Shown in pieces: positions 16,242 to 24,374 of a stretch of 64,000 nucleotides of DNA. The stretch spans positions 62,001 to 126,000 of the forward strand of contig NZ_CAUPZS010000003.1 in the NCBI RefSeq assembly GCF_963515715.1, given 5' to 3'. Position 1 is the first letter of the stretch, and the number at the start of each line of letters is the position of its first letter. A program made the translations under genes and the position numbers. The notes beneath the pieces were generated by a model. That model ran no database searches, was not told where the DNA came from, and worked only from the letters and a program-made list of their open reading frames with translations. The DNA comes from Clostridium_AW sp963515715 (lineage in GTDB: Bacteria; Bacillota; Clostridia; Clostridiales; Clostridiaceae).

Positions 16242-16550
16242 TTAATTCGTTGGTTCATTAAACTTTGAATATAATAATAAAAATATAACTACTATTGCAT
16301 TACTTATAGTAAATGCAGTATTTAACATGATGTATATATATTTAGCATTAATGTAATATAAAGAAAGATACACCATAGTTGACGCAAGCATTATATAAAG
16401 TATTATACTTAGAGGTATTAAATATATAAAAAGTTTATGGTATTTATTATCCATATAGTTTTTTGTTTTTATTACTAGTTTTCTTGGAGCTTCTATGGTT
16501 TCATCTCCTATTTCAAACAGCAATTCTTCCAACTTATTTTCATCCATCAT
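16242..16550 (-). CDS. Small membrane protein, putative anti-sigma factor
   Basis: A 102-residue protein with a short acidic cytoplasmic N-terminus (about 40 residues) and two membrane helices (about 37-61 and 70-93). It overlaps the end of the ECF sigma gene by 11 nt and has GGAGGTG before its ATG. Position and topology are those of an anti-sigma factor that holds the sigma factor at the membrane, but there is no recognisable zinc anti-sigma (HxxxCxxC) motif, so the role is inferred from context only. Confidence 0.7.
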   Translation of the reverse strand: MMDENKLEELLFEIGDETIEAPRKLVIKTKNYMDNKYHKLFIYLIPLSIILYIMLASTMVYLSLYYINAKYIYIMLNTAFTISNAIVVIFLLLYSKFNEPTN

Positions 16551-17118
16551 AGTGATTCACCTCCATATAATCCTTTATAAGTTTTCTACCTTTATTTAAT
16601 CTAGATTTAATAGTACCTTCAGGGATTGAAAGAATCTCACTGATTTCCTTGTAGCTTAGCTGTTGAAAGTAATACAATATTAAAGGAATTCTATACTCAT
16701 CCTTTAAGGTTTTAACAGCTTTTTTAATCATGTATTTCTCATAGTCTTTAATAGTTTCTTCTTCAGGTAGATTTTCTGTAGAATATACCTTTCCCATTTC
16801 CTCCTGTTTTTCTTCGTTATTAAAATAATCTTTTATTATATTCAACCATCTTTTATTTTTTCTATATCTATCTTTATATGAATTCATACATATAGCAAAT
16901 ATCCATGTTTGAAAATTTTTATTTTCATCAAAAGTATTTATGTTTTTAAATACTTTTACCCAGGTATCTTGAAAAAGATCTTCTGCCTCAGTTGAATTTT
17001 TACATAAATGGAGAGAAAATTTATATAGGGAATCTTTATATTTATTCACTAAAAACTCTAGCCCTTGTTCTCTATTATTGTTATACATTTGTAAGATATC
17101 TTTGCTTTCTACATTCAA
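16540..17118 (-). CDS. ECF-type RNA polymerase sigma factor
   Basis: About 192 residues. Region 2 (FLVNKYKDSLYKFSLHLCKNSTEAEDLFQDTWVKVFKNI, with QTWIFAICMNSYKDRYRK) and region 4 (LPLILYYFQQLSYKEISEIL-like, then IPEGTIKSRLNKGRK) are clear. Start taken as TTG at 17118, close behind GGGGGAG; the in-frame ATG at 17136 would place that ribosome site inside the gene. It is the first gene of a cassette with the small membrane protein and the zinc-ribbon membrane protein, which suggests response to an envelope or extracytoplasmic signal. Confidence 0.92.
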   Translation of the reverse strand: MNVESKDILQMYNNNREQGLEFLVNKYKDSLYKFSLHLCKNSTEAEDLFQDTWVKVFKNINTFDENKNFQTWIFAICMNSYKDRYRKNKRWLNIIKDYFNNEEKQEEMGKVYSTENLPEEETIKDYEKYMIKKAVKTLKDEYRIPLILYYFQQLSYKEISEILSIPEGTIKSRLNKGRKLIKDYMEVNHYDG

Positions 17119-17257
17119 ATCTTCTCCCCCTTTCATTTATGTTTTACGCTTCACTTACATTTAGGTTCACAAAAAACAGAAAAATTTTCGTACATAGAAA
17201 ATTATAATTTTAAATAATTAAGCATATATGTTTTTTCAAAATTAGATTATGACAAAT

Positions 17258-17371
17258 TAGATACTCAATTATAAATTTTTACAATGATAATTGAGTATCT
17301 AAAAATGGGAACTAAGTACATAATGACGTCACTTCAGAAAAAGGCGTTCCTCCCATTATATACTTAGTTCC
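17258..17371 (-). repeat. Dispersed hairpin repeat, copy C with flanking hairpin
   Basis: Reverse-orientation copy. Arms 17308-17325 and 17354-17371 pair with one G-U on the minus strand; the loop read on the minus strand is CGCC, five T, CTGAAG. The usual flank here forms its own perfect 15-bp hairpin (17258-17272 with 17287-17301), so the element is two successive stem-loops. Confidence 0.75.
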
Positions 17372-17562
17372 TTTATATTTTACAAATATATTTTTACAGT
17401 TGTAAGGTTTTACAGATAGATTTAATAAATGATTAAATAATAAGACTACAGAAACATTACATATCATTCTCAAACTCTACACAATAAGAAAGTATTTACT
17501 ATAGTTAAATAAGTCAATAATTGATAAGGCGTTTATCATGATAAAATTTTGTAAAGTATTAA

Positions 17563-17624
17563 GAGCTAAGCAGGTAGTGAAATAGCGACTTTTTATTGGA
17601 GCGGCTTCACTACCTGCTTAGCTC
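17563..17624 (+). repeat. Dispersed hairpin repeat, copy D
   Basis: Arms 17563-17581 (GAGCTAAGCAGGTAGTGAA) and 17606-17624 are perfectly complementary; relative to copy B the central pairs are changed on both sides. Loop AGCGAC with T run and GGAGCG. Common flank at 17641-17680. No gene is visible in 17119-17705. Confidence 0.78.
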
Positions 17625-17705
17625 CATGCTTTGGAGCCCGAATTTTTTATGAAAACTTATAATTGCGAAATCAATTTAATATACTAGTTTTGTGTCGCGA
17701 TTTTT

Positions 17706-18752
17706 CTATAAATCTCTTTCTCCTGGCTTGAGAGTTTTTATACCAAAGGTGAAGAAAACCAATCCAAAGAGTACGAGCACCAATAAGTTTATTTGTATAC
17801 TACTAATACTTCCTCCATTTGCAAGCTTCGTATAGGAATCCACCATCCATTTTTGAGGCATAAAGCTTGATATTTTTCTAATGATAACATTCAATGAATC
17901 TGTTGGAAAAAAGCCTCCACCTAATATACTTGTAACTACAGCTATAAGTGTGAGAATTAAATTATATTTTTCACTATCATCTACCACTCCCACTAAGCCT
18001 ACAGAAAATCCTACTGACGTTACCAAATAAGCTGCCAAGATAACGAAAACCCATAAAGGTGATATTCCCCATTTGATTTTAAAAATAAAGGTGCTTACTA
18101 CCAAAAATAAAGCAACTTGCAATATTCCAAGTAGAAAATTAGCCATAATATGCGCTAGTACCACCTCATATTCTTTTACTGGAGTGGAAAATAGTCTCAT
18201 GAAATTTTTTTCTCTTTTATCTTCAAGTAAAAATCCAATACTTGATCCTGCAAACATCATTATAAACATAGAAAGTAAACCTATGGAAGCCCTACCCTTT
18301 TCATATTCTTTTGATTTTAGTGTAGCCTTTTCATATTCTACCATTTCCTTACCACTCATTAATGCAGCTAAATATCCTTCAATTTCTCCTCTTAATACCT
18401 GTACATCTTCATTATTATTAAGAGAAACTATTTTTATTTTATCCTTAGAATCTAGTGAAAATTCTTTTTGAAATACTACCCCTATCTCTATATCCTTATC
18501 TTTTACCTTTTCTTCTATTTGCTCCTCTTCCAAAAGTCTAATATCATATTTACCGCTATCTTTTAAATATTCTACCATGGAATATTCTACACTTTGGGAA
18601 TTTGCTATTCCAACAGCAACTTTTTCAGTGTTCCCAAACATAACCACTCCAAGTACTGCTGCTAATATAGGAAGAAAGAAAATAAATCCAAATATATTTA
18701 TTTCTTTTAGCATTCTTTTTATTAAATTTATTGTAATCACTATACTATTCAT
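17706..18752 (-). CDS. ABC-2 type exporter permease
   Basis: A 348-residue permease: one N-terminal helix (about 18-38), a large extracellular domain (about 39-165), then five helices (170-340) typical of ABC-2 exporters (DUF/YhaP-like). It overlaps the second permease gene by 8 nt and belongs to the operon with the ATPase gene at 19547. The two permeases probably form a heterodimer exporting an antibiotic, peptide or lipid-like substrate. Neighbouring NarL-type sensor and regulator suggest inducible expression. Substrate unknown. Confidence 0.88.
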   Translation of the reverse strand: MNSIVITINLIKRMLKEINIFGFIFFLPILAAVLGVVMFGNTEKVAVGIANSQSVEYSMVEYLKDSGKYDIRLLEEEQIEEKVKDKDIEIGVVFQKEFSLDSKDKIKIVSLNNNEDVQVLRGEIEGYLAALMSGKEMVEYEKATLKSKEYEKGRASIGLLSMFIMMFAGSSIGFLLEDKREKNFMRLFSTPVKEYEVVLAHIMANFLLGILQVALFLVVSTFIFKIKWGISPLWVFVILAAYLVTSVGFSVGLVGVVDDSEKYNLILTLIAVVTSILGGGFFPTDSLNVIIRKISSFMPQKWMVDSYTKLANGGSISSIQINLLVLVLFGLVFFTFGIKTLKPGERDL

Positions 18753-19521
18753 AAATATTCTCCCTCCTATAAATAATGCTAGCGATAATCATAAAAACTG
18801 TACCCATTATTCCTAAAATTATCAAATTTATCTTTATGCTATTAAGGTCTCCACCTTCCATAAGCTTTAAATAGCCATCAGAAATCCATTTATTTATTGT
18901 AAACTTTGATATCACTCCAAATCCATCTCCACCAGTAAAACCTCCACTGGCGAATGTCATGAATATGACTATAAATGAAGCAACTGTCCCTGCCACCTTA
19001 GTGCTTTTAAAAACTCCTGATACTATAAATGCAAGAGCCGTTGCTACATATACTCCAAAAATGGTTACAACAATAATATTTAAAATAGAACTTCCCCAAT
19101 TCACACCAAAAATTAAATTAGAAAGAATTATTATTGCACTTGAAATTAATAACACTATTAAAGAATGTCCTATTAAAATTCCCCCTAGCATTTCACTTCT
19201 TCTAATTGGCGCTGCAAACATCCTAAGAAGTGTATTTTTTTCTCTTTCCCCTACTAGCATGGAAGCTGCAATCATACTTCCTAATAGGGTAAATAGCACA
19301 AGGGTTGTGGTAGCAAAGTATTGAATAGACGAATTATCTTTTGACGCTGAGAGTATAACTATTTCAATTATTGAATTAGAATGATCATTAACCATCTCTC
19401 CTCCAGTTCCAGCCATGCTATTAATAATACCAATAAGAAAAAGAGGTATTATTATTAGAAAACCAAGGAGAAATATATTTTTAAACATATCTTTTATATT
19501 TTTATATGCTATTGTCCACAT
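18745..19521 (-). CDS. ABC-2 type exporter permease
   Basis: A 258-residue permease with an N-terminal helix (about 17-37), an extracellular loop, and five further helices (70-255) including VGEREKNTLLRMFAAPIRR, the cytoplasmic coupling segment common to ABC-2 permeases. It lies 25 nt after the ATPase gene and overlaps the next permease gene. GGAGG precedes its ATG. Together with the neighbours it forms one transporter. Confidence 0.88.
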   Translation of the reverse strand: MWTIAYKNIKDMFKNIFLLGFLIIIPLFLIGIINSMAGTGGEMVNDHSNSIIEIVILSASKDNSSIQYFATTTLVLFTLLGSMIAASMLVGEREKNTLLRMFAAPIRRSEMLGGILIGHSLIVLLISSAIIILSNLIFGVNWGSSILNIIVVTIFGVYVATALAFIVSGVFKSTKVAGTVASFIVIFMTFASGGFTGGDGFGVISKFTINKWISDGYLKLMEGGDLNSIKINLIILGIMGTVFMIIASIIYRRENIYE

Positions 19522-19546
19522 AATTCCTATCCTCCAAACACTATAA

Positions 19547-20479
19547 TTAATCTCTTAATTTTCTTCCTGTCAGCTTTAAAAATACACTTTCTAAATCTGC
19601 CTGCTTTATGTCAATATTTCTAACTACTACATTTCCTTCTCCTAGTTTTACTAACACTCTTTGTAAAATTTCATTAGGCGATTTACATATAACCTCAATT
19701 CTATTTCCTTTTAAATTAACCTCATCAACTTCCTCTATTTTTTTTATCTCATCTATAGGATTAAAACTTATATTATAGCCCTCAATTATTATTTTTTGCT
19801 CTTCTGATATGGAGCTTACTAATTCCTCTTTGCTTCCTAAAGCTATTAATTTTCCGAAATCAATAATCCCCACTCTGCTGCATATGCTTTCAACCTCTTC
19901 CATGTAATGACTAGTGTATATAATAGTAGTCCCCCTCCTATTAAGCTCCTTTATAGACTCTAAAATATGATTTCTAGACTGAGGGTCTATCCCTACAGTA
20001 GGCTCATCCATAATTATTATTTTAGGTTCATGAACAATGGCACAGGCAATATTTAACCTTCTTTTCATACCTCCAGAAAACTTTTTAGGAACTTCCTTTC
20101 TTTTTTCTATAAGTCCTGTAAACTGTAGAGCTTCCTCTGCCATTTCCTTAAGCTTTTTACCTCTTAATCCATACAATTTCCCTAAGAACTCTACATTTTC
20201 CATAGCCGTCATATTTTCATATATGGCAAGTTCTTGTGGAACAAGCCCTAATATTTTTTTTGACTCTAAGCTATTTTTCATCACATCAATTCCATTTATA
20301 AAAATCTCTCCACTATTAGGCTTTAAAAGTCCCATAATCATCTTTATAGCTGTGCTTTTTCCCGCTCCATTAGGCCCTAATAATCCAAATATCTCTCCAT
20401 CCTCTATGTCTAAGCTTATATTATCTACAGCCAAGTTATTTCCGTACCTCTTAATAATATTTTTCAATTTAATAGCCAT
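19547..20479 (-). CDS. ABC exporter ATP-binding protein (DrrA/CcmA-like)
   Basis: A 310-residue ATPase with Walker A GPNGAGKST (residue 35), signature FSGGMKRRLNIACAIVHEP, Walker B IIIMDEPTVGID and the switch His in IIYTSHYMEEVE. The C-terminal 80 residues (DUF4162-like, ending LESVFLKLTGRKLRD) are typical of drug-export ATPases. First gene of the three-gene transporter operon; AAGGAGAG precedes the ATG. Confidence 0.93.
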   Translation of the reverse strand: MAIKLKNIIKRYGNNLAVDNISLDIEDGEIFGLLGPNGAGKSTAIKMIMGLLKPNSGEIFINGIDVMKNSLESKKILGLVPQELAIYENMTAMENVEFLGKLYGLRGKKLKEMAEEALQFTGLIEKRKEVPKKFSGGMKRRLNIACAIVHEPKIIIMDEPTVGIDPQSRNHILESIKELNRRGTTIIYTSHYMEEVESICSRVGIIDFGKLIALGSKEELVSSISEEQKIIIEGYNISFNPIDEIKKIEEVDEVNLKGNRIEVICKSPNEILQRVLVKLGEGNVVVRNIDIKQADLESVFLKLTGRKLRD

Positions 20480-20726
20480 ATATAAAATCTCTCCTTTTTA
20501 TTCACTTATGCTTATATTGTATAAAATCTTACTGTCCTAAATCATAACTCTAAGTCATAAGTTGGAGTGACCTAAGTCATCTTTAATAAAGATTAAGACA
20601 AAACTTTTAAAGCTTATAGAATTTTAAGATTGCAACAATTCCAAAATGCTATGCAATGTTTCTGTAGCCTTCGCTTCAATAATAACTTCTAAAATATATT
20701 TATAAAATACATCTGTGAAACATAAA

Positions 20727-20789
20727 GGAACTAAGTATATAATGGGAGGAGCGCCTTTTTTGAAGCGACGTCATTATGTACTTAGTTCC
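20727..20789 (+). repeat. Dispersed hairpin repeat, copy F
   Basis: Arms 20727-20744 (GGAACTAAGTATATAATG) and 20772-20789 pair with one G-U. Loop GGAGCGCC, six T, GAAGCGACG. Upstream 20641-20720 carries the module that also forms the left half of the inverted repeat at 1189. The rest of the 20480-20876 gap has no gene. Confidence 0.78.
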
Positions 20790-20876
20790 CTTTTTTTGTA
20801 TACCTCAATTATTTTTGTAGAGCTTACAATTTTAAAAATAAATATATTCTTCACTTTAAAAATTGCTTGGCAATTT

Positions 20877-21509
20877 TTATTTCTCATCTTTAAGATAAAA
20901 TATAGCTATTTGAGTTCTATCCCTTAAGTTTAATTTTGAAAATATGTCTGTAATTTTATTTTTCACAGTACCTTGGCTTAAAAATACTTTTTCTGCTATT
21001 TCTTTGTTTGAATATCCTTCAGAAATAAGTTTCATTATTTCTATTTCAACTTCTTTAAGGTTATACTTGGAGAAATCTTTCTTATCCTCTTTTTTTAATA
21101 AATAAGGTACTTTTTCCGCTATACTAGGATGGATGAGCATATTGCCTTCATTAACTATTTTAACCGCCTTAATTACCTCTTCAGGTAAAATATTTTTAAG
21201 CAAATAACCTGATGCTCCATTTTTTAATGCCTCTACTATGTATTCATCATCATTAAATGTGGTTAGTATCAAAACTTTTATCTTTGGGAATGCCTCACAT
21301 ATTTTTTTTGTGCCTAATACTCCATCACATACAGGCATTCTAATGTCCATTAAAATTACATCTACAGGATTCCCCTGACAAAATCTAAAGGCTTCATCTC
21401 CATTTGAGCATGTACCTACAACTTCAATTTCTTCATCTAAGGACAATATTATTTTCATGCCTTCTCTAACCATTATGTCATCATCTGCTATAACCACTCT
21501 TATACTCAT
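20877..21509 (-). CDS. NarL/FixJ-family response regulator
   Basis: A 210-residue regulator: receiver domain with phospho-Asp in VILMDIRMP, Thr in LTTFND and Lys in LKNILPEEV, then a LuxR-type HTH (LKEVEIEIMKLISEGYSNKEIAEKVFLSQGTVKNKI). It lies 16 nt after its sensor kinase gene in the same operon. The position upstream of the ABC-2 exporter genes, with the same orientation, suggests it controls that exporter, as in LiaRS- or YvfTU-type pairs. Confidence 0.93.
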   Translation of the reverse strand: MSIRVVIADDDIMVREGMKIILSLDEEIEVVGTCSNGDEAFRFCQGNPVDVILMDIRMPVCDGVLGTKKICEAFPKIKVLILTTFNDDEYIVEALKNGASGYLLKNILPEEVIKAVKIVNEGNMLIHPSIAEKVPYLLKKEDKKDFSKYNLKEVEIEIMKLISEGYSNKEIAEKVFLSQGTVKNKITDIFSKLNLRDRTQIAIFYLKDEK

Positions 21510-21525
21510 TTTCCGGCCCCCTTAA

Positions 21526-22644
21526 TTAAAGTGGAATTATGCTTTCCACAATAAATCCATTTAAATTATATATTTTTAACTCTCCATTTATTAACCTTAA
21601 TCTTTCTTCCATATTGGTAATTCCCATGCCTTTTAAAAAGCTTGTACATCCATCCCCATCATCACTTACCTTAAGACAAATTTTCTTTTCATTGAATATG
21701 AGTTCAATATTTATGCTCTTAGCATCCCCGTGCTTTACTGAATTTGTTATGCACTCTTGAATATTTTTATAGAGAGTCAGCTTAATTTCATCATTTAAAT
21801 TTATTATCTCTCCTTTTGATATGAAATCTATATTAATCCCTGTATCTATAGTAAACTTTTTTGTCAAATTTTTAATGGAATCTACCATATTTTCTAATTT
21901 AATATTTTTCATATCTTTAACAGTATACCTTAGTATATCTATGGTTTCTCTTAGATTTTCCACTGAAGATTTTAAAAGCTCCTTTGATTTTTTTTCATCT
22001 AAATCTATTATACTTACCCCTGCTTGAAGCTGTATAAGTAAGGCAGTTAATCTATGTCCTATGGTATCGTGAATTTCTTCAGATATCCTATTTCTCTCCT
22101 CCAATTGGGTTAAATGTCTTACTCTATGAGAATATTGTTCCAATTGTTTTTTAGTTTTCTCCACTTCATAACTATATCTTCTAACATCATCATATAGATA
22201 CTCCAATTTACATGTTTCATCATTCAATTTATTTATGCTAGAAGTTTGTAACAAGCATAGTCCATAGATAAGTAAATTTATTAATATAAATTCTATAGAA
22301 AGATCTTTAATTAAATAAATAAGCATAATAAAAGTGACAGTTATAATACCATTGACGTATTTTTTAGAATAACTTATTCCTTCTATGAGAGTGCTATATA
22401 TAAAAATATATGTGATTCCATTAAAATTATTAAAAAGGGTGTAGATTAAAACCAAATCTAACAGAATAGAAAAAATATAGGTTTTTTCTTTGAAATACAT
22501 CATCCTTAACTGCATATTAAACACAATCAATAAAATAAGTATTATAAAATATGGTAGCTGAGCTTCCTCCATCATAGACACCGCGTATATTATATTTAAC
22601 AACAGTATTATAAATTTAATTATATATACATTTTTTCTATTCAT
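21526..22644 (-). CDS. NarL-type sensor histidine kinase
   Basis: About 372 residues. Five to six N-terminal membrane helices in the first 140 residues with short loops, then a HisKA_3 domain with the phosphoacceptor in SEEIHDTIGHRLTALL and a HATPase domain (NIQECITNSVKHGDAKSI, then SDDGDGC and GMGITNMEERLRLING). Short loops suggest intramembrane sensing, as in cell-envelope stress kinases. Start is set at ATG 22644, spaced well from TTGGAGA; an ATG two codons earlier is closer to that site. The partner regulator follows directly. Confidence 0.9.
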   Translation of the reverse strand: MNRKNVYIIKFIILLLNIIYAVSMMEEAQLPYFIILILLIVFNMQLRMMYFKEKTYIFSILLDLVLIYTLFNNFNGITYIFIYSTLIEGISYSKKYVNGIITVTFIMLIYLIKDLSIEFILINLLIYGLCLLQTSSINKLNDETCKLEYLYDDVRRYSYEVEKTKKQLEQYSHRVRHLTQLEERNRISEEIHDTIGHRLTALLIQLQAGVSIIDLDEKKSKELLKSSVENLRETIDILRYTVKDMKNIKLENMVDSIKNLTKKFTIDTGINIDFISKGEIINLNDEIKLTLYKNIQECITNSVKHGDAKSINIELIFNEKKICLKVSDDGDGCTSFLKGMGITNMEERLRLINGELKIYNLNGFIVESIIPL

Positions 22645-22791
22645 ATCCATTCTCCAAAATTATATTTTAGGTAATAATAATTTTCTATTTTTTATTCGTG
22701 ATAACTTTATTATAATATATTCCTTAGCGTATTTAAAATGAAATTATTTTCTGAATAAAAACCATTCATACAAAATCAAAAATAAAATAAT

Positions 22792-22831
22792 AAAACTCTG
22801 TACACCTTATAAAATAAGCATACAGAGTTTT
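22792..22831 (-). terminator. Terminator of the rubrerythrin gene
   Basis: AAAACTCTGTA (22792-22802) pairs with TACAGAGTTTT (22821-22831), followed by T on the minus strand from flanking A residues. Confidence 0.8.
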
Positions 22832-22877
22832 ATATAAAGTTTTTTATTTATTTTATATTTTAAAATTAAAGATTAAA

Positions 22878-23465
22878 TTAGTAGTTTCTACTAGCTAATT
22901 CAAAATAGTCTCTTGGGTGTACACATGCTGGACATTTGTCTGGGGCAGATGTTCCTTCATATATAAATCCGCAATTAGTACATTTCCAAAGAACTTTTTC
23001 ATTCTTTTCAAACACTTGATTATTTTTAACATTTTCTAATAATTTTAAATATCTTTCTTCATGTTCTTTTTCAACCTTTGATATCATTTCAAATGCCACG
23101 GCTACATCTGCGAATCCTTCTTCTCTTGCTACCTTTGCAAACTCTGGATACAACTCTGTCCATTCTTCATTCTCTCCCATTGCTGCTGCCTTTAAATTGT
23201 CTTCAGTATTATCATGTAGGGATACTGGATACTTAGCAGTAATTTCTATTGCCTCATCTTTATAATCATCCTTTAGAAATTTATAAAATCTTTTAGCATG
23301 TTCTCTTTCCTGTTCAGCTGTTTCGATGAATATGTTGGCAATTTGTACAAATCCCTGTTTTCTAGCAATACTAGCGTAATATGTGTACCTATTTCTTGCC
23401 TGTGATTCACCTGCAAATGACTTTAATAAATTTTCAGCAGTTCTTGTTCCTTTTAATGATTTCAT
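22878..23465 (-). CDS. rbr: Rubrerythrin
   Basis: A 195-residue peroxide-detoxifying diiron protein. The ferritin-like domain (1-145) carries the expected carboxylate and His ligands (FAGESQARNRYTYYA, ETAEQEREHAKRF, VEKEHEERY). The C-terminal rubredoxin domain has the Fe(SCys)4 motifs CTNC and CPAC. It reduces hydrogen peroxide to water with electrons from rubredoxin or NAD(P)H oxidoreductases in anaerobes. AGGGGG precedes the ATG. A long AT-rich palindrome 130 nt upstream may be a PerR-type control site. Confidence 0.95.
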   Translation of the reverse strand: MKSLKGTRTAENLLKSFAGESQARNRYTYYASIARKQGFVQIANIFIETAEQEREHAKRFYKFLKDDYKDEAIEITAKYPVSLHDNTEDNLKAAAMGENEEWTELYPEFAKVAREEGFADVAVAFEMISKVEKEHEERYLKLLENVKNNQVFEKNEKVLWKCTNCGFIYEGTSAPDKCPACVHPRDYFELASRNY

Positions 23466-23594
23466 AAAAAAACCCCCTTAAATAATTTATATACTCATTA
23501 AGCAAAAGCTTTAAATACTTATTAATTAGATATTATAATATTGTTACTCGTTGTAAACTTCTAAATATATAATATCATATGTTTTATACTTAGT

Positions 23595-23626
23595 CAATAA
23601 TAATTATTAAATAATAATTATTATTG
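23595..23626. promoter_or_regulatory. AT-rich 32-bp palindrome upstream of rbr (PerR/Fur-like)
   Basis: Perfect 15-bp inverted repeat with a 2-bp spacer, made of ATAATAATTATT-type units that resemble the PerR/Fur box (TTATAATnATTATAA). Upstream of rubrerythrin, a typical PerR target. Low sequence complexity makes chance more likely. Confidence 0.4.
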
Positions 23627-23655
23627 GTTTGTATTAATATAAGGCAAATAAAAAT

Positions 23656-23704
23656 AATTGGTATACTAAATCTACATCTAGCACAAGATATTAGTATACC
23701 AATT
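23656..23704 (-). terminator. Terminator of the kinase-like gene
   Basis: AATTGGTATACTA (23656-23668) pairs perfectly with TAGTATACCAATT (23692-23704); minus-strand product ends ATTTTTA. Confidence 0.8.
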
Positions 23705-23712
23705 TATAATAG

Positions 23713-24300
23713 CTACTTAATACCCGTTTCCAAGTACCTTTCCATCTTTGAGTTCCATTCGTCGTAAAGCTCACCATATTCATCCTTAACCACTTCTAAA
23801 AATTTGTCTAGCACCCCTAATTTATTTAACCCTTTCATCAAATGTCTAGGATAAGTACGATCTCTAGAATAATTATTTCTAGGATCTATTACCATTAAAG
23901 AAAGTTCCTCTGTAATATATAAATCCTTGCACCTTATATCAAGTTTAGTAAATTTAAGCCTTTCAAATTCTTTTATGACTTCAATAACCTTGCATGCCAC
24001 TTCCTTATTTAATCCATTCTTCTTTATATATTTATCTAAACGTTCTCCCCCTACATAATCTCTTACAATATAATATGTTCCATTGTAGTATACCTTGGGA
24101 AAATATTTGCTATTCTCCGTTCTCTCCAAAATACCATATTCTCTTTTGCACACCCTTTTTTCTTTAAAAATCTTAATCACTTTATTATCTGGAAGTAGAT
24201 ATACTACCCCGTTGTTTCCTTTTCCTAGAAACTCCCCTTCTCTTAACATCTTTTCCGCTCTTTCATCTAAATCGATATAATACTCATCAACAACACTCAT
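23713..24300 (-). CDS. Small protein kinase-like protein (degenerate catalytic motifs)
   Basis: A 195-residue protein resembling the minimal kinase fold: glycine-rich loop LGKGNNGVVYL (residues 25-35), Lys in KVIKIFKE, hinge-like YIVRDYVGGERLDKYIKK, a catalytic-loop region reading KLDIRCKDLYI and VIDPRNN in place of DFG. The HRD/DFG residues are altered, but an Asp remains in each. It may be a small atypical kinase or a pseudokinase; substrate unknown. Monocistronic, with its own terminator and AAAGGTG before the ATG. Confidence 0.7.
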   Translation of the reverse strand: MSVVDEYYIDLDERAEKMLREGEFLGKGNNGVVYLLPDNKVIKIFKEKRVCKREYGILERTENSKYFPKVYYNGTYYIVRDYVGGERLDKYIKKNGLNKEVACKVIEVIKEFERLKFTKLDIRCKDLYITEELSLMVIDPRNNYSRDRTYPRHLMKGLNKLGVLDKFLEVVKDEYGELYDEWNSKMERYLETGIK

Positions 24301-24374
24301 AAATACACCTTTCTTTATTATTGATTCCCTTATACTCTCTATATTCTATGAGCAAACTTCCATTCTATTGACAT

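Noticed and set aside
17258..17624. Integron attC sites or CRISPR repeats
   Set aside because: No integrase or cas genes, no regular spacing and no attC core triplets; copies are spread over 55 kb.
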